Part shown: positions 19,776 to 32,631 of the stretch, piece by piece | Position numbering within the stretch: position 1 is the stretch's first letter | Layout: each line of letters opens with the position of its first letter | Source of the DNA: Rhynchopus euleeides | Taxonomy: Eukaryota; Euglenozoa; Diplonemea; Diplonemida; Diplonemidae | Assembly (NCBI GenBank): GCA_963210315.1 | Contig: OY723278.1 | Span: forward strand, 744,001 to 808,000 | Reading direction: 5' to 3' | Length of the DNA stretch: 64,000 bases | Notes under the pieces: model-generated | Told to the model about the DNA's origin: nothing | What the model saw: only the letters and a program-made list of their open reading frames with translations | Databases searched by the model: none | Made by a program: the position numbers and the translations under genes

Positions 19776-22700
19776 TCAGAGCACATTGCACGGCCAGGTA
19801 GAGGGGCACTTCCCGACAGGCCTGCACTGCGCATACCACCGTGTCTGTTTGTAGCACTTGGTCCCTGAAGGACAGCACTTGGGTCTGGATTTGCAGGAGT
19901 CCCACTTGTCGAGGCGGCGCCCAGAGCACACAGCAGCAGATGGGCTCGACCGAGCTGCAGCGGGTCTGGAGGGCGTGCGGCGCTTCCAATTGCATGTACC
20001 CTTGTGCCGGCAGCAGCACTTGCAGTAGCACATGCTCCCATCGTCTTTCCCGCATGCAGCCCCATTCTTCGCCCAGTCACACCCGCAGCCCTTTGTGTCG
20101 CTCGGGCAAACCGAAGCGGGGCGCGGCTGAGGTGCCGGTGCAGGAGCTGTAGGCACAGCAGGACACGACCCGCTCCACCACGGGATGCGAGCCTGCGGCC
20201 TCTGCTGACAGAAGCCGTTCCTGTCAGGCCGGCAGCTGGCCACCACAGTGATGAGGAAGTTCGGCTCAGAACCGCACACGGTTGCCCCCCCGCGCGTGTG
20301 GCACGCTGGCGTCAACCCAGCCGGGAGCTTCGGGCGCAGGAACAAAGTCTGTCCATCGGTGTAGTACTTCCCAAATGGATCTGCTTCGAGCTCGGCCATC
20401 GAACGTGCAGGGCGGAGGGTACGGTCGTACTCCTTGTTCCACTTCCACCCTGCCCTCACGATGAACGTGGTCCCACGGGGGTAGCTCGTGGCGAAGCGCA
20501 GCGTCGAGTGGGACGGGATCTGCTCCGGTGCAAGGGTGAACTTCTTCGGAGCACCACCGTCCAGCCGCATGTACCACCCTGTGCCGGTAATTCCCGTGAC
20601 ACCGGCGTTGCGTGTGATGATAGTTTTGCGAACCTTCGCATCGCGCTTCCACAGCGCCATGTACCCCACGTTGCAGTTGCTCCAGTCCGCATCACCACGG
20701 CCGCCCTTTTTGCAGTTACCCGTCTTCCCGATGCCACCGTTGCTGGGGCTGATGTCCGGGGTCTGCACCTTAATGTGTGCCACCTCACGCTCCTCGTAGT
20801 TCGCAGGCTTCTTCGGACACAGCCACGTCTGCCACGCAGCCTCGAAGCGGCAGTCGCTGCACACGTTCCACCAGTCCAGGTGAGACCCGACGATGGTGGG
20901 GCGTCCCTCCATCGTGGCACTCCCGTCGAAGTCGATGAAGTTGAAGAAGCGTGACGCACCTGTCTCCACAATCTTCAGCCCCACAAGCAGGTCCTTGTCC
21001 ACGTTCTTGTAGGTGATCTTGTTGACGGCGCTGATCTGCTGTGGCTTGAACTCGTCAGAGTGGTACAGAGCTGTGAAGATGTTGACGTCGTTTGCATACA
21101 CATTCCCTGTCGGGCTGCACACTCTATCGGGTTGGATGCGGTTGTCTTGGCCAGGCAGGCGGAGCCAGCGGCACGGCGACTTCTGGTAGTTTCGGAATTC
21201 CACGTTCGTGACAAGTGACTTGACGCTGATGTCGTAGAACTGGAACCCGTCGTGGTGCCGGGCAGTAGACCGGGCATCTGTGTTCCCGCTCACTGCGTTC
21301 ACAATCCCGTTCCCCAACCACGAATCCCCGAACAGCGTCACAGAGCGTGCCACGTCGTGGAACTCGAACCCGTCGATATCAACGCGGCTGCCCCAATGCA
21401 GCAACCCTTTGTTGCTGGCGTACACAAGTGTGTTCTCGAACCGCATCCACACAGGAGTGCCCTCCCAGTTCTGGTAGCCCGGCTCCTTCTCCACACGAGT
21501 GTTGCGTGCGTCCCGCCCGCTCATCCACTTCAGCTGTGACTTCGACCGATCCGTGTAGGACAGCACGCCCCCGACGTAGATCGCCCCGCCACTTGCCCAG
21601 TGCCAGCCTGTGGAATGGGCTGTGTTCCCACGGAACTCCTTCAGCGGTCGGCTCTGCGGCTCCACGTTGTGATGCTTGAACCGCTCGATAGGAGTAGGCA
21701 GACCGGGGAACCCGAAGCCAGACCACCCACCCGACGCCACGTTCCCCACAATCGAGTTGTACGCGTTCGAAAAGTAGAAGCCTGTTGCAGAAGCATCAGC
21801 AGGCTGCAGGAGGAGCCCTGAACGCAGCCCACCAGGTTGGCGTGACTGGTACACAACCTCGCCAGACTGTGCCCCCCCTGCAGCTGGCTTGCCGATGACG
21901 TGGACGTGTGCCGCCATGTTGTAGCTCACAGTGTTGTTCTCCTCCACACCGTCCTCCACGTAGTAGCAGCTCCCTGTTGCGTTGAAGGCCACGTTCTCCG
22001 AGACACGCGCCCCATGGGTCCCGTGGATCGTGAAGCAACGGAAGTACGTGTCACGTGCCACGTTGTCGGAGAAGTACGACCCGCTGTCAGCGCCCAGCAA
22101 GTGGAAGTGGAAGGGGTAACGCGCCATGATGTTTGTCTGCCCCATGTAGCGGGAGGCGACGCCTGCCACACGGCCACGCGTCCCCGCCACCACAAAGTGG
22201 GCGCCGTACCCATCTGCGTCGGGCCCCCCCCTCCAGCATGATGTGGCGGCTCAGGAGCGCCACCTCGCCCTGGTACTCTGTCCCGGCGTAGTGGTTGTAG
22301 GCCAGCTCTGCGGTGAACTGGACGACACGGCCGGCGCCCCCCACAGCCTTGACCGTCATCACCTCGTTCTGGTGCGGCTGCCCCTTCCCCGTGTCGTCCG
22401 GGATTGTCGTCAGCACCGCCACCTCCTGCCCGGGGTACCAGTTCACCGCCTCCTGCAGGTACACCCGGTCGTCCCCGGCACGTGCCTGCCGCGCCAGCCG
22501 CACCCACGTCGGGAAGAACCGCCGCCCGAACATGTCCACCTCCCCGGACCCCGTCACCGCAAGCCCCTTCGACCCGAACCCGTCCAGGTCTGTCGCGGGG
22601 TCCCCGCGCTGCCCCCAGAAGGTCATCTTGATGGGGCCCTGCATCCGGCACGTCTCGCTCCCGATCCGCAGCTTCCCCTGCACCACCATCGCCTTCACCG

Positions 22701-23079
22701 TCAGCGCCACAGCCTCGTCCCGGAAGATCAGCTCCGACGTCGCAGGCACCACAATCTTCGTGTACCGCGCCCCCGCCACGAACGACTGCGCCCCCACCAC
22801 CACCTTTGCGTTTCCCGGGAGCTCGAGCGTCCCCGTCGTCTTCGTCCCGAACACCGACTCCCACGTCTGCAGACCCGCCTCATCAAACGGGCACCCAGAC
22901 TGCTGCGTCAGCTCCGCCGCACTCGGCTGTGCAGGTCGCACAAACACAAACCGCTCATTGTACACCGCCTGTGCCAGCGGCTCCCCCCCACGCAGCCCCA
23001 TGTCTGGGCTGGGGGGCGTGGGAAACTGCGCTGTGCACACAACGCACAGCAGCACGACACCAACACCACGACGCAACAT
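19776..23079 (-). CDS. G8/beta-helix protein with Cys-rich CBM1-like tail; one frameshift
   Basis: Member of the same family, with a short N-terminus. The signal peptide (MLRRGVGVVLLCVVCTA) and motif QFPTPPSP lead almost straight into the G8 domain (about residues 58-155); the 200-residue N-terminal domain of the paralogues is absent. The beta-helix motifs (PFHFHLLG, GTHG, YYVEDGVEE) are present. A run of eight C at 22224-22231 replaces CTCCCCC of the paralogues and shifts the frame by one base, so the gene reads as two overlapping frames (22087-23079 and 19776-22193). This could be a sequencing error, a homopolymer variant or a young pseudogene. The C-terminus has no membrane anchor. It ends in about 125 Cys-rich residues whose last part, CCPSGTKCYKQTRWYAQC, resembles carbohydrate-binding module family 1. 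The product would be secreted. Confidence 0.8.
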
Positions 23080-25580
23080 GGCCCCTCGCTAGGCACACCA
23101 CAACCTAACGCCACCTGAGCTGGGTGGGTGTGGGTGTGGGCTATCATCGAATACCCTCAGATCAACCCTTTGAAGAATCGTTGGCAGACACGGGAGCCTT
23201 TGGAAGCACCGAGCGAGCGAGAAAAAGAGAGAGCGGGTCGACTTCCCTTCACGCTTGGGAGGAGGGGCGGGTGTGTATGTGGCAAGGATAACCGCTGTGT
23301 GGTGGTGGCGGTGGTGGCGAGACGGGACACAGCGCGACAAAGTGGGGGCCACCTGGCCCCGAGGATGAGGGGGGGGGGGGGGCAGCATCAAACACAAGCA
23401 ATAAAAGCGCCCGTGCGGGGGAGGTGGGGGAGTGTGGGGATGGGCTTTGGGATGAGACAGACACCTTTCCACTCTCCGCCGCAACTCTGACTACGACCGA
23501 TTGCACAACTCTACCCGGGGCACCGAGACGTTGCGTGGGACGAACACAAAAAGGACAAGGGGCAAACGAGGCGCAGAGGGGGGGGGGGGGCATCTGGCTT
23601 GGTTTTCCAAACACGCTGCATGGATGCAAAAGTAAGACAAGAGTTTGAAAGGGATAGAGGGAGAGTGGGGGGGGGGGGGAAGGTGTTATCGAAGAAGATA
23701 AGGGGGTGTTGTCTGTGCGTCCGGGCAAAACAAAGGAAACTCCCGCACCCTCATCAGCCTTTGCTGCGCGAGATTTGTCTTTTGTTGCTCCAACAAGCGC
23801 TGAACCTCCCCTATCCTTTTTGACACTGACAGGAGTCCTGTCACAGGCTGTTGTGTAAATCGTACTCCTTCCGCTATGATAAGAGAGACACCCCTGCCCG
23901 CAACTGCAATAAAGGCAGATCCAGGCTACTTTTCGTTGAGCGCCACACTCATGTGTCGAAGGCTGTGTCAGCCCCTGCGAAGTGTCATGGAGGTGTGATC
24001 CTTATAAAGCTTCAGTCGTACGATTCCCTTCGTTACTTCGCAACCTGGCTCCGCCTCGTCGCTCATAACTGGTGATATAAAAAAAACAAAGATGCAATTC
24101 GACTATCCTTCAATCATACGGTGGCGGTGGGGAAGCGCACTGGGCTTAACACCCAAAACACAATGTTCATAAGACAGCAGTATCTCCCGGAACGCAGGGA
24201 ACGTCCGGGCAAGGCTTGTTGTCCCCCCACCCCCCTTATCCCCCTGTGCCTGGTCCCATGGTACACTCATTCGATATCGTTGTGCAAAGCGGGCCGTTGG
24301 CAAGCAGGCTTTCTACACATGAGCTGAGTCTGACAGGCGGGACGAGTCATCCAGGCAGGTGGGGACGCTGCAGGGGGTGGAGGGGAGGGGCGTTGATTAT
24401 CTACAACTAACACGCAACAGGTATACTGAACCCGGGAGACTGACACTCCGCCCCCCGGGGGGCCGGTGCCCGAGATACAGCACGCACGATAAAGGAAAGT
24501 GGGATATGAGTTGGTTGAAGTATGAGATGGTGTGCAACACGACGATTCGAGAGAAGGGAAAATATGTTTCGACGGGCATTTGGCAGTGCCTTGTCAGATT
24601 TCCTGCACACGCGGCACCCCGAGTGTCACTGAGTGTGACATGAGGATGGGCAGGCAGATAATTGTGACTGAGTTGAGAGACACGCACGACACGCAAATGC
24701 TCTTTAAATACGGCAGTGTGCCACAGCTATGACACATCAGATGACAACGTATCAACGCCGAATTCACTCACAAAATATTGAAGGATCTCACAGGAGGTCT
24801 CATCGTGACTCAGAATGCCGGGATGGGGGGATAAACATCCCGTTTCTTCTAAACCGAAACAGCTCGAAGCTGATTCCCGTTCATCATCATCACTTCCAAT
24901 CACAGAATACATCGGGCAAAGGGATCGCCCCTCACGGCACCACAGAGACACGCGATTGATTGGAGATGCGAGACACACTAACAAAAATATAGGCGTTGTG
25001 CCTGCGCCAAATCCGGGTGAACAAACCTCGGTGTTCTGCCTGATGAAGGTTGGTGTGAATGTGCGCACAGTCACATTGCAACAAGGCAAGGTTGTGTTTG
25101 TCACCCAAAGCGCTGACAACTTTCTTTTTCACTGTGACAAGCTTCTTGTTGTGTGTGAAAAAGAAACCCTTATTGAGAAGCGCCAGCTGGCTCTTCGATT
25201 GGGGGCTAGCAACCCACAACCAGGCCCACCGTATCGCTTCGACCACAACACGGAACAAACCAAGAAGGGCATAGGGTAAAGGGTGGGGTGATGCCGTGGC
25301 TGCCGTGCAGTTGGATAGCCCAACCCGCTGTCGTGTCGGCAGGAGCACCAACCCTGAACCGTGAACTGCAGAGGGCATGTGAAAGTGACAGCGCCAGCAG
25401 AGGTTCAAGGGATATGGTAGGCAAGTCGAGGAACTGTAACAGCTCCCGGAGTGTGCCCAAGCGAGCACACTTGTTCATTTTGGATGATTCTTAACGATGT
25501 CGTACAACTCCCCTTGTGTTGCTAGATGACATCCACTCGGGCATGCATCAGCTTCAGGCAGGTTGGCAGGCAAGGCGTCG
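23080..25580. other. Intergenic part of duplicated block A, no gene seen
   Basis: Noncoding spacer between the gene at 19776-23079 and the split gene starting at 25581. On the coding strand of the 19776-23079 gene it begins with a pyrimidine-rich stretch (about 23195-23235). It also holds G runs near 23370 and 23580 and the empty insertion site TATACT (24422-24427) that is filled by a hAT element in block B. Confidence 0.6.
23740..24075 (+). repeat. Dispersed noncoding sequence, copy in block A
   Basis: Closely matched by about 48546-48883 in block B. Blocks of it are also seen in diverged form at 18480-18720 and at about 63025-63415 (CTTTTGTTG, CACTGA-CAGGAG-CCTGT, TATA-AATTCCCT and CTTCGC-CGCTCCGC blocks). 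It has no long open frame. Copies lie 0.7-2.6 kb upstream of gene starts at 15921, 23079, 47806 and 61846. Confidence 0.5.
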
Positions 25581-26809
25581 CTAGACAGTGACGTGGCCCT
25601 GTGCCGATGGGCCGTGGGGGTTGTGGTAGTCCGACATATCGTCCTCCTCGATGCTCATGAAGTCTTCAAGGCTCACAGGCCCCTCCTGTGAGCGGCTGTA
25701 CGCAAAGCCCGCCATGCCGCACACAGCAAGTCCGCCCACAGCGATCAGCACCCACCCCCACACGGGGAAGCCAGACCCGCTGTCGTCCTCAACGCCAGCC
25801 CCCTGCAGGCACCCTGTGGCAGGTCTCCCTGAGGCTGCGGCACGGTCCCCGAAGGTGCACGTGCACATGAAGTTGGCGCGGGCCGGTGATGCGTCCGAAC
25901 ACAGCTGGGCCTTCCCGCATGGGTCTGACGCACACTCGTCCCACTGCCCGTTCAGCTGGTGGCACCCGTTTGAGTGCCAACCGCACCCCGCCGCTGCGCG
26001 GCAGAGATCTGCAGCAGGCAGCCCCGTGCAGTTGCGCTGCTGGCAGGGGGCAGGTGAGTCCACAGCTGTTGCCCCAGTGGCAGGGCAGGTGCAGATGAAG
26101 TCGTGCTGGGTGGTGTAGGAGGTGTCAGGGTCTGTGCACAGCTGCCATCCGCCGCATGGGTTGCCGGAGCATTCGTCCAGGATGCACGTCGCGCGCCCGT
26201 TTGTCGCGTTCACCCCGTTCCCGCATGTGCAAGTATAATCGTGCAGGGAGGCAAGCGTCGGCATTGGGTCAAAGCATGTCTGCCCTTCCCCGCATGGCAG
26301 TGCAGCACACTCGTCCTTCGAACATGTCACAGGCCCGTCCACCTTCCACAGTGTTTCGTCGTCCCTGCATCTGCACACGAAATCATGGTGGCTGTTCGCT
26401 GCCTGGTTAGGATCGTGGCAGGTCTGGTCCGACCCACAGGGGTGGGTGTCGCATTCGTTATCGGTGCAGGATGCTGCGCCGCCTGTGGCGTTCAGTCCGT
26501 TGGAGCAGGTGCAGGTGAAGTCGCCAATCGATTCCAGTGAATGCACAGGGTCAAAACAGGCCTGCGAGAGCGGGCACGGCTTGCTCAAGCACTCGTCCTT
26601 CGTGCAAGTCATAGGCCCATCCACACGCGATCGCGAGGGAATATCCTGGCAGGTGCACACGAAGTCATGATGGCTCTTTGCAGCTGTGTTCGGGTCGTTG
26701 CACAACTGACCCGGGCCACACGGATGTGCCACACACTCATCATCAACGCACGTAGCAGGACCACCGGTTGCCGTTACGCCATTTGCACAAGTGCAGGTGA
26801 AGTCTTGGA

Positions 26810-29800
26810 GGGCTGAGAGCGTCTGCGTGGGATCGAAGCAGGTTTGACCTGATGCACATGGCTTTGCCACACACTCGTCTTTCATACAGGTTGCAGGTCC
26901 ATCGATGCGTGTCAGCAAAGCATCAGCAATGCAGGTGCACACAAAGTCATGCAGGTTGTCGCTTGCGGTGTTCGGGTCACTGCACGTCTGATCAGCGCCA
27001 CACGGCCCGGGTGTGGTCAGGCACTCATCAGTGACACACGTGGCAGCAGCACCAGTTGCATTCACACCGTTTGCACAAGTGCAGGTGAAGTCATGAAGAG
27101 AGGAAAGTGCCTGCGTGGGATCGAAGCAGGTTTGACCTGATGCACATGGTTTTGCCACACATTCATCTTTCGTGCATGTGGCAGGGCCGTCAATGCGTAT
27201 GATGTTTGCATCAGCACGACAGGTGCACACGAAGTCATGATGGCTATTTGCAGCTGTGTTCGGGTCGTTGCACAACTGTCCCGGGCCACACGGATGTGCC
27301 ACACACTCATCATCAATACATGTAGCAGGACCACCGGTTGCCGTTACGCCATTTGCACAAGTGCAGGTGAAGTCTTGGAGGGATGAGAGCGTCTGCGTGG
27401 GATCGAAGCAGGTTTGACCTGATGCACATGGTTTTGCCGCACACTCGTCTTTTGTGCAGGTTGCAGGTCCGTCGATGCGTGTCAGCAAAGCGTCAGCAAT
27501 GCATGTACACACAAAATCATGCAATTTGTCACTCGCGGTGTTCGGGTCGTTGCACGTCTGATCAGTGCCACACGGCCCGGGTGTGGTCAGACACTCGTCG
27601 GTGACACATGTAGCAGGACCACCGGTTGCCACCACGCCATTTGCACAAGTGCAGGTGAAGTCTTGGAGGGCTGAGAGCGTCTGCGTGGGATCGAAGCAGG
27701 TTTGACCTGATGCACATGGCTTTGCCACACACTCGTCTTTCATACAGGTTGCAGGTCCATCGATGCGTGTCAGCAAAGCATCAGCAATGCAGGTGCACAC
27801 AAAATCATGCAATTTGTCGCTCGCGGTGTTCGGGTCGTTGCACGTCTGATCAGTGCCACACGGCCCGGGTGTGGTCAGACACTCGTCGGTGACACATGTA
27901 GCAGGACCACCGGTTGCCACCACGCCATTTGCACAAGTGCAGGTGAAGTCTTGGAGGGATGAGAGCGTCTGCGTGGGATCGAAGCAGGTTTGACCTGATG
28001 CACATGGTTTTGCCACACACTCGTCTTTTGTGCAGGTTGCAGGTCCGTCGATGCGTGTCAGCAAAGCATCAGCAATGCAGGTGCACACAAAGTCATGCAG
28101 CTTATTGCTTGCGGTGTTCGGGTCACTGCAAGTCTGATCAGAGCCACAAGGTGCTGACGTACACTCGTCCATGACGCAGCTTGCAGCGGCTCCTGTGGAC
28201 GTCACACCATTCCCACATGTGCATGTGAAATCTTTCAGCTGCTCTGGTGTTTGCGTGGGGTCATTGCACGTCTGCCCCTGGGCACACGGCTGTGTCGCAC
28301 ACTCATCCAACAGGCACACTGCCCGTGCACCAGTGTTTGACGTCCCGTCGGACACACAGGTGCATACATAGTCCTGCAGCGCGAGGGCACTTGTGCTGGG
28401 GTCCTTGCAAGTCTGCCCTGCCCCACAGGGCATCGCATCGCACTCATCAGACACGCAAGTCGCAGGTGCCCCTGTCTGCGACCCTTGTCCTACTGTGCAT
28501 GTGCAGACGTAATCCAGCGTCGCTGCCCCAGACTGATCAGGATCCGCGCAGGTCTGCGTGGGGCCGCAAGGCTTCGCATCGCACTCGTTGTTCGTCCCCT
28601 GCGCACACACAGCAGGCTGCCCCACCTGAGATAATCCAGTATTGGGTGCGGGGCACGTGCAGATGAAGTCCTTGACTGACAGAGGTGATGTGTTGGGGTC
28701 GCTGCACGCCTGCGTCTGGCCACACGGGGAGGTGGCACATTCCTCGGTCTGGCACCGGCTCACTGCTGCGCCGCTGCTTGTCACAGATGGATGCAGCACA
28801 CAGGCACAGATGAAGTCTTGCAGCTTGTCGGCGGCTTTGTTCGGGTCGCTGCAAGTCTGACCTGCACCACACGGGTTGGTTGGAAGACACTCATCCTTGC
28901 TGCATACAGCCATTGCACCCTTTGCCGACACACCGTTGGCGCAAGTACACACGAAGTCACCCGTCGATTTCGGTGATGGCGTTGGGTCCTTACAAGTCTG
29001 CCCACTCCCGCACGGGTTGGAGACACACTCATCCTTCGAGCAAGTTGCAGGGCCATCAGTCTTCATGATTGTCTTGTCGGAGTCACATATGCAGGCGAAG
29101 TCATGAAGCTGGTTGCGGGCTTTGTTCGGATCGTTGCAAGTCTGACCTGCGCCACACGGGTTGGTTGGAAGACACTCATCCTTGTTGCACGTCGCTGAAG
29201 CGCCTGTTGCTGACACACCGTTGGCGCAAGTGCACACGAAGTCACCCGTCAATTTCGGTGATGGTGTTGGATCTTTGCAAGTCTGCCCACTCCCGCACGG
29301 GTTGGAGACACACTCGTCTTTCGAGCAAGTTGCAGGGCCATCAGTCTTCATGATTGTCTTGTCGGAGTCACATGTGCAGGCGAAGTCATGAAGCTTGTCG
29401 GCGGCTTTGTTCGGGTCGCTGCAAGTCTGACCTGCACCACACGGGTTGGTTGGAAGACACTCATCCTTGCTGCATACAGCCATTGCACCCTTTGCTGACA
29501 CACCGTTGGCGCAAGTGCACACGAAGTCACCCGTCGATTTCGGTGATGGTGTCGGGTCCTTACAAGTCTGCCCACTCCCGCACGGGTTGGAGACACACTC
29601 GTCTTTCGAACAAGTTGCCGGACCGTCGGTCTTCATGATTGTCTTGTCGGAATCACATGTGCAGGCGAAGTCATGGAGCTTGTTGGCGGCTTTGTTCGGG
29701 TCGTTGCAAGTCTGACCTGCGCCACACGGGTTGGTTGGAAGACACTCATCCTTGCTGCACGTCGCTGAAGCGCCTGTTGCTGACACACCGTTGGCGCAAG

Positions 29801-30735
29801 TGCACACGAAGTCGCCCGTCGATTTCGGTGACGGTGTCAGGTCCTTACAAGTCTGCCCACTCCCGCACGGGTTGGAGACACACTCATCCTTCGAGCAAGT
29901 TGCAGGGCCATCAGTCTTCATGATTGTCTTGTCGGAGTCACATGTGCAGGCGAAGTCATGAAGCTTGTCGGCGGCTTTGTTCGGGTCGTTGCAAGTCTGA
30001 CCTGCACCACACGGGTTGGTTGGAAGACACTCATCTTTGCTACACGCCGCCATTGCACCCTTTGCCGACACACCGTTGGCGCAAGTGCACACGAAGTCGC
30101 CCGTCGATTTCGGTGACGGTGTCGGGTCCTTACAAGTCTGCCCACTCCCGCACGGGTTGGAGACACACTCGTCTTTCGAACAAGTTGCAGGGCCATCAGT
30201 CTTCATGATTGTCTTGTCGGAGTCACATGTGCAGGCAAAGTCATGGAGCTCGTTGGCGGCTTTGTTCGGATCGTTGCAAGTCTGACCTGCACCACACGGG
30301 TTGGTTGGAAGACACTCATCCTTGTTGCACGTCGCTGAAGCGCCTGTTGCTGACACACCGTTGGCGCAAGTGCACACGAAGTCGCCCGTCGATTTCGGTG
30401 ATGGTGTCGGGTCCTTACAAGTCTGCCCACTCCCGCACGGGTTGGAGACACACTCGTCTTTCGAGCAAGTTGCAGGGCCATCAGTCTTCATGATTGTCTT
30501 GTCGGAGTCACATGTGCAGGCGAAGTCATGAAGCTTGTCGGCGGCTTTGTTCGGGTCGCTGCAAGTCTGACCTGCACCACACGGGTTGGTTGGAAGACAC
30601 TCATCCTTGCTGCATACAGCCATTGCACCCTTTGCTGACACACCGTTGGCGCAAGTGCACACGAAGTCACCAGTTGACTGCAGCACGGGCTGTGGGTCCA
30701 AGCACGTCTGCCCCTTCCCACATGGCGACCCCAGA
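26810..30735 (-). repeat. Tandem EGF-coding repeats (about 285-bp and 288-bp two-module units)
   Basis: Two arrays inside the split gene. The one at about 28800-30735 has a 285-bp period: alternating modules starting KDECLPTNPCGAGQTC and KDECVSNPCGSGQTC, seven pairs. The other, about 26810-28160, has a related period near 288 bp (KDECVAKPCASGQTC and TDECLTTPGPCG). Each module has six Cys spaced as in EGF domains. The same arrays recur in the intact paralogue. Confidence 0.88.
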
Positions 30736-32631
30736 CATTCGTCCTTAGGCTGCGGGCCTGGTGCTGCTGTTGGTGGTGCCGGCGTTGGTGGCGACGGCGT
30801 CTGCGGTGCCGGTGTGGTGACCGGTGGGACACCTGGACACCCACCCGTCCATGATGGGATCGCCTCAGCTGCTGTCTCAACGCAGTAGCCCTCTGCATTT
30901 GCAGCGCAATCAGCCTCAACAGTCAGAACCCAATTATACACCAGCTGGTAGATACGCGCCCCATCACGTTCAAACCAAGTCCCCTCATCGCCGCGCCCCG
31001 ATGGGTCCAGCTCCCACACGAGCTTGGGGCGCAAGAACAGGTTCGTGCCATCAAAGTAGTACTTGTCGAACTTCGGTGCACTCCAGACCTCTGCGATAGA
31101 AGCAGCCTCTGTGTAGACCCGAAGATATCTGGTGTCTGGGTGCACACCCTTGATTGTGAACTTCGTCCCTGCCGGGTAGCTGATGGCGAAGCGCAGCGTG
31201 CTGTTGTTGGGGATGGATACAGGCTCGATGGTAAACTTCTTGGGGGTTCCCTTATTCAGCCGCATGTACCACCCTGTCCCTGTCAGCCCTGTAATGCCCG
31301 CGTTCTGTGTGATGTCAAGCTTGCGGATAGGCAGCCCGGGCGAATTCCACAGCGCCATGTACCCCACATTGCAGTTGCTCCAGTCTTGAGTATCGGCGTT
31401 CTTCCATTTACAACTGCCACTCTTCCCAATACCGCCACTTCCGGGGGCGATGTCCGGGGTCAGCACATTGATGTGTGCCACCTCGCGCTCCTCGTAGTTC
31501 GCAGGCCTCTTCGGACACAGCCACGCAGACCAGGCAGCCTCGTACTTGCAGTCATCGCACAGTTGCCACCAGTTCACGTACGACCCCACCACTGTTGGGT
31601 ACCCGGTCCCTGCGGTACTGCCGTCATAATCCACGAGGTTAAACTGCCGTGAAGCACCACTCTTCAGCGTTTTGATTGCCAGCCGCAGCTCCCGGTCGAC
31701 GTTCGTATACTTGATCTTGTTCACGGAATTGATGTGCTGCGGCTTGAATATGTCAGAGTAATAAAACCCTGTGCCTGGAATTTTGACCGAGTTAGATAAA
31801 ATTTTCAGTGCAATCCTTCAGCACCTCCCCCCTAGATTTTTAGGTTTTCTTGACCCAATGGTCGAAATCTGCGACATAGTGGAAATCCCGGGGACATGTC
31901 GAATTCGAAAATTTTGGGTTAAAAAACCCCAGGGGGGACCCTTTGGTTTCACCCCCTGTTGGGGGGCCTGGTGGGCGTTCAGGTGAGCTGCGACCCTTGG
32001 TTCTGACAGAGTGCAGCAATGGTAATCAACCGTCGTGAACGTACTTTCGTGCCGGCATGGCTATTCATAGGCACCGTGGCATGTCGCCGCATCCGTTCCG
32101 ATCACAAGTGCCAGAGGCAAATCAGGAGTCCTGGTCCAGTGCAGGCACCTGCGCTGCAGATACCCAAGGGACTGTTGTGCACCAAAATGCATCCACAAGG
32201 ACATCAACTGACCGAGGCAATGCAGCTCGCAGCCTATCGATTCGATTCGGGGCACAAGCCTCACGAGCTGGTCACGCGATACCACGTTACTCTGCATGGC
32301 GTATTCCGTGCAGCCGAAATGGCTTGGGCAGCAGTGCACAGGGGACCTTCTGCTGCACTGCGACAGGACAACCCAAGCACGTGCCGCGTACATCCAGAGG
32401 TGAAGTTGGATGAGGAAGATCAGTGGCTTCTGGGAGGAAGAGGGCGACCGCGTCCACGTCGCGGATAACACACTCAGCACACGAGCGGGCGTTGCAAGAA
32501 ATCCCCCATGTGTAAACAGGGGAAATCGGGCTTTTAGGGGATCCTGGTCAGGAATAAAAATTTCCACACATATTTTTCGACTTCCTGAGGCCAAAAACCG
32601 GTGTTCCTGGACCCAGATGTGACATCTGGAT

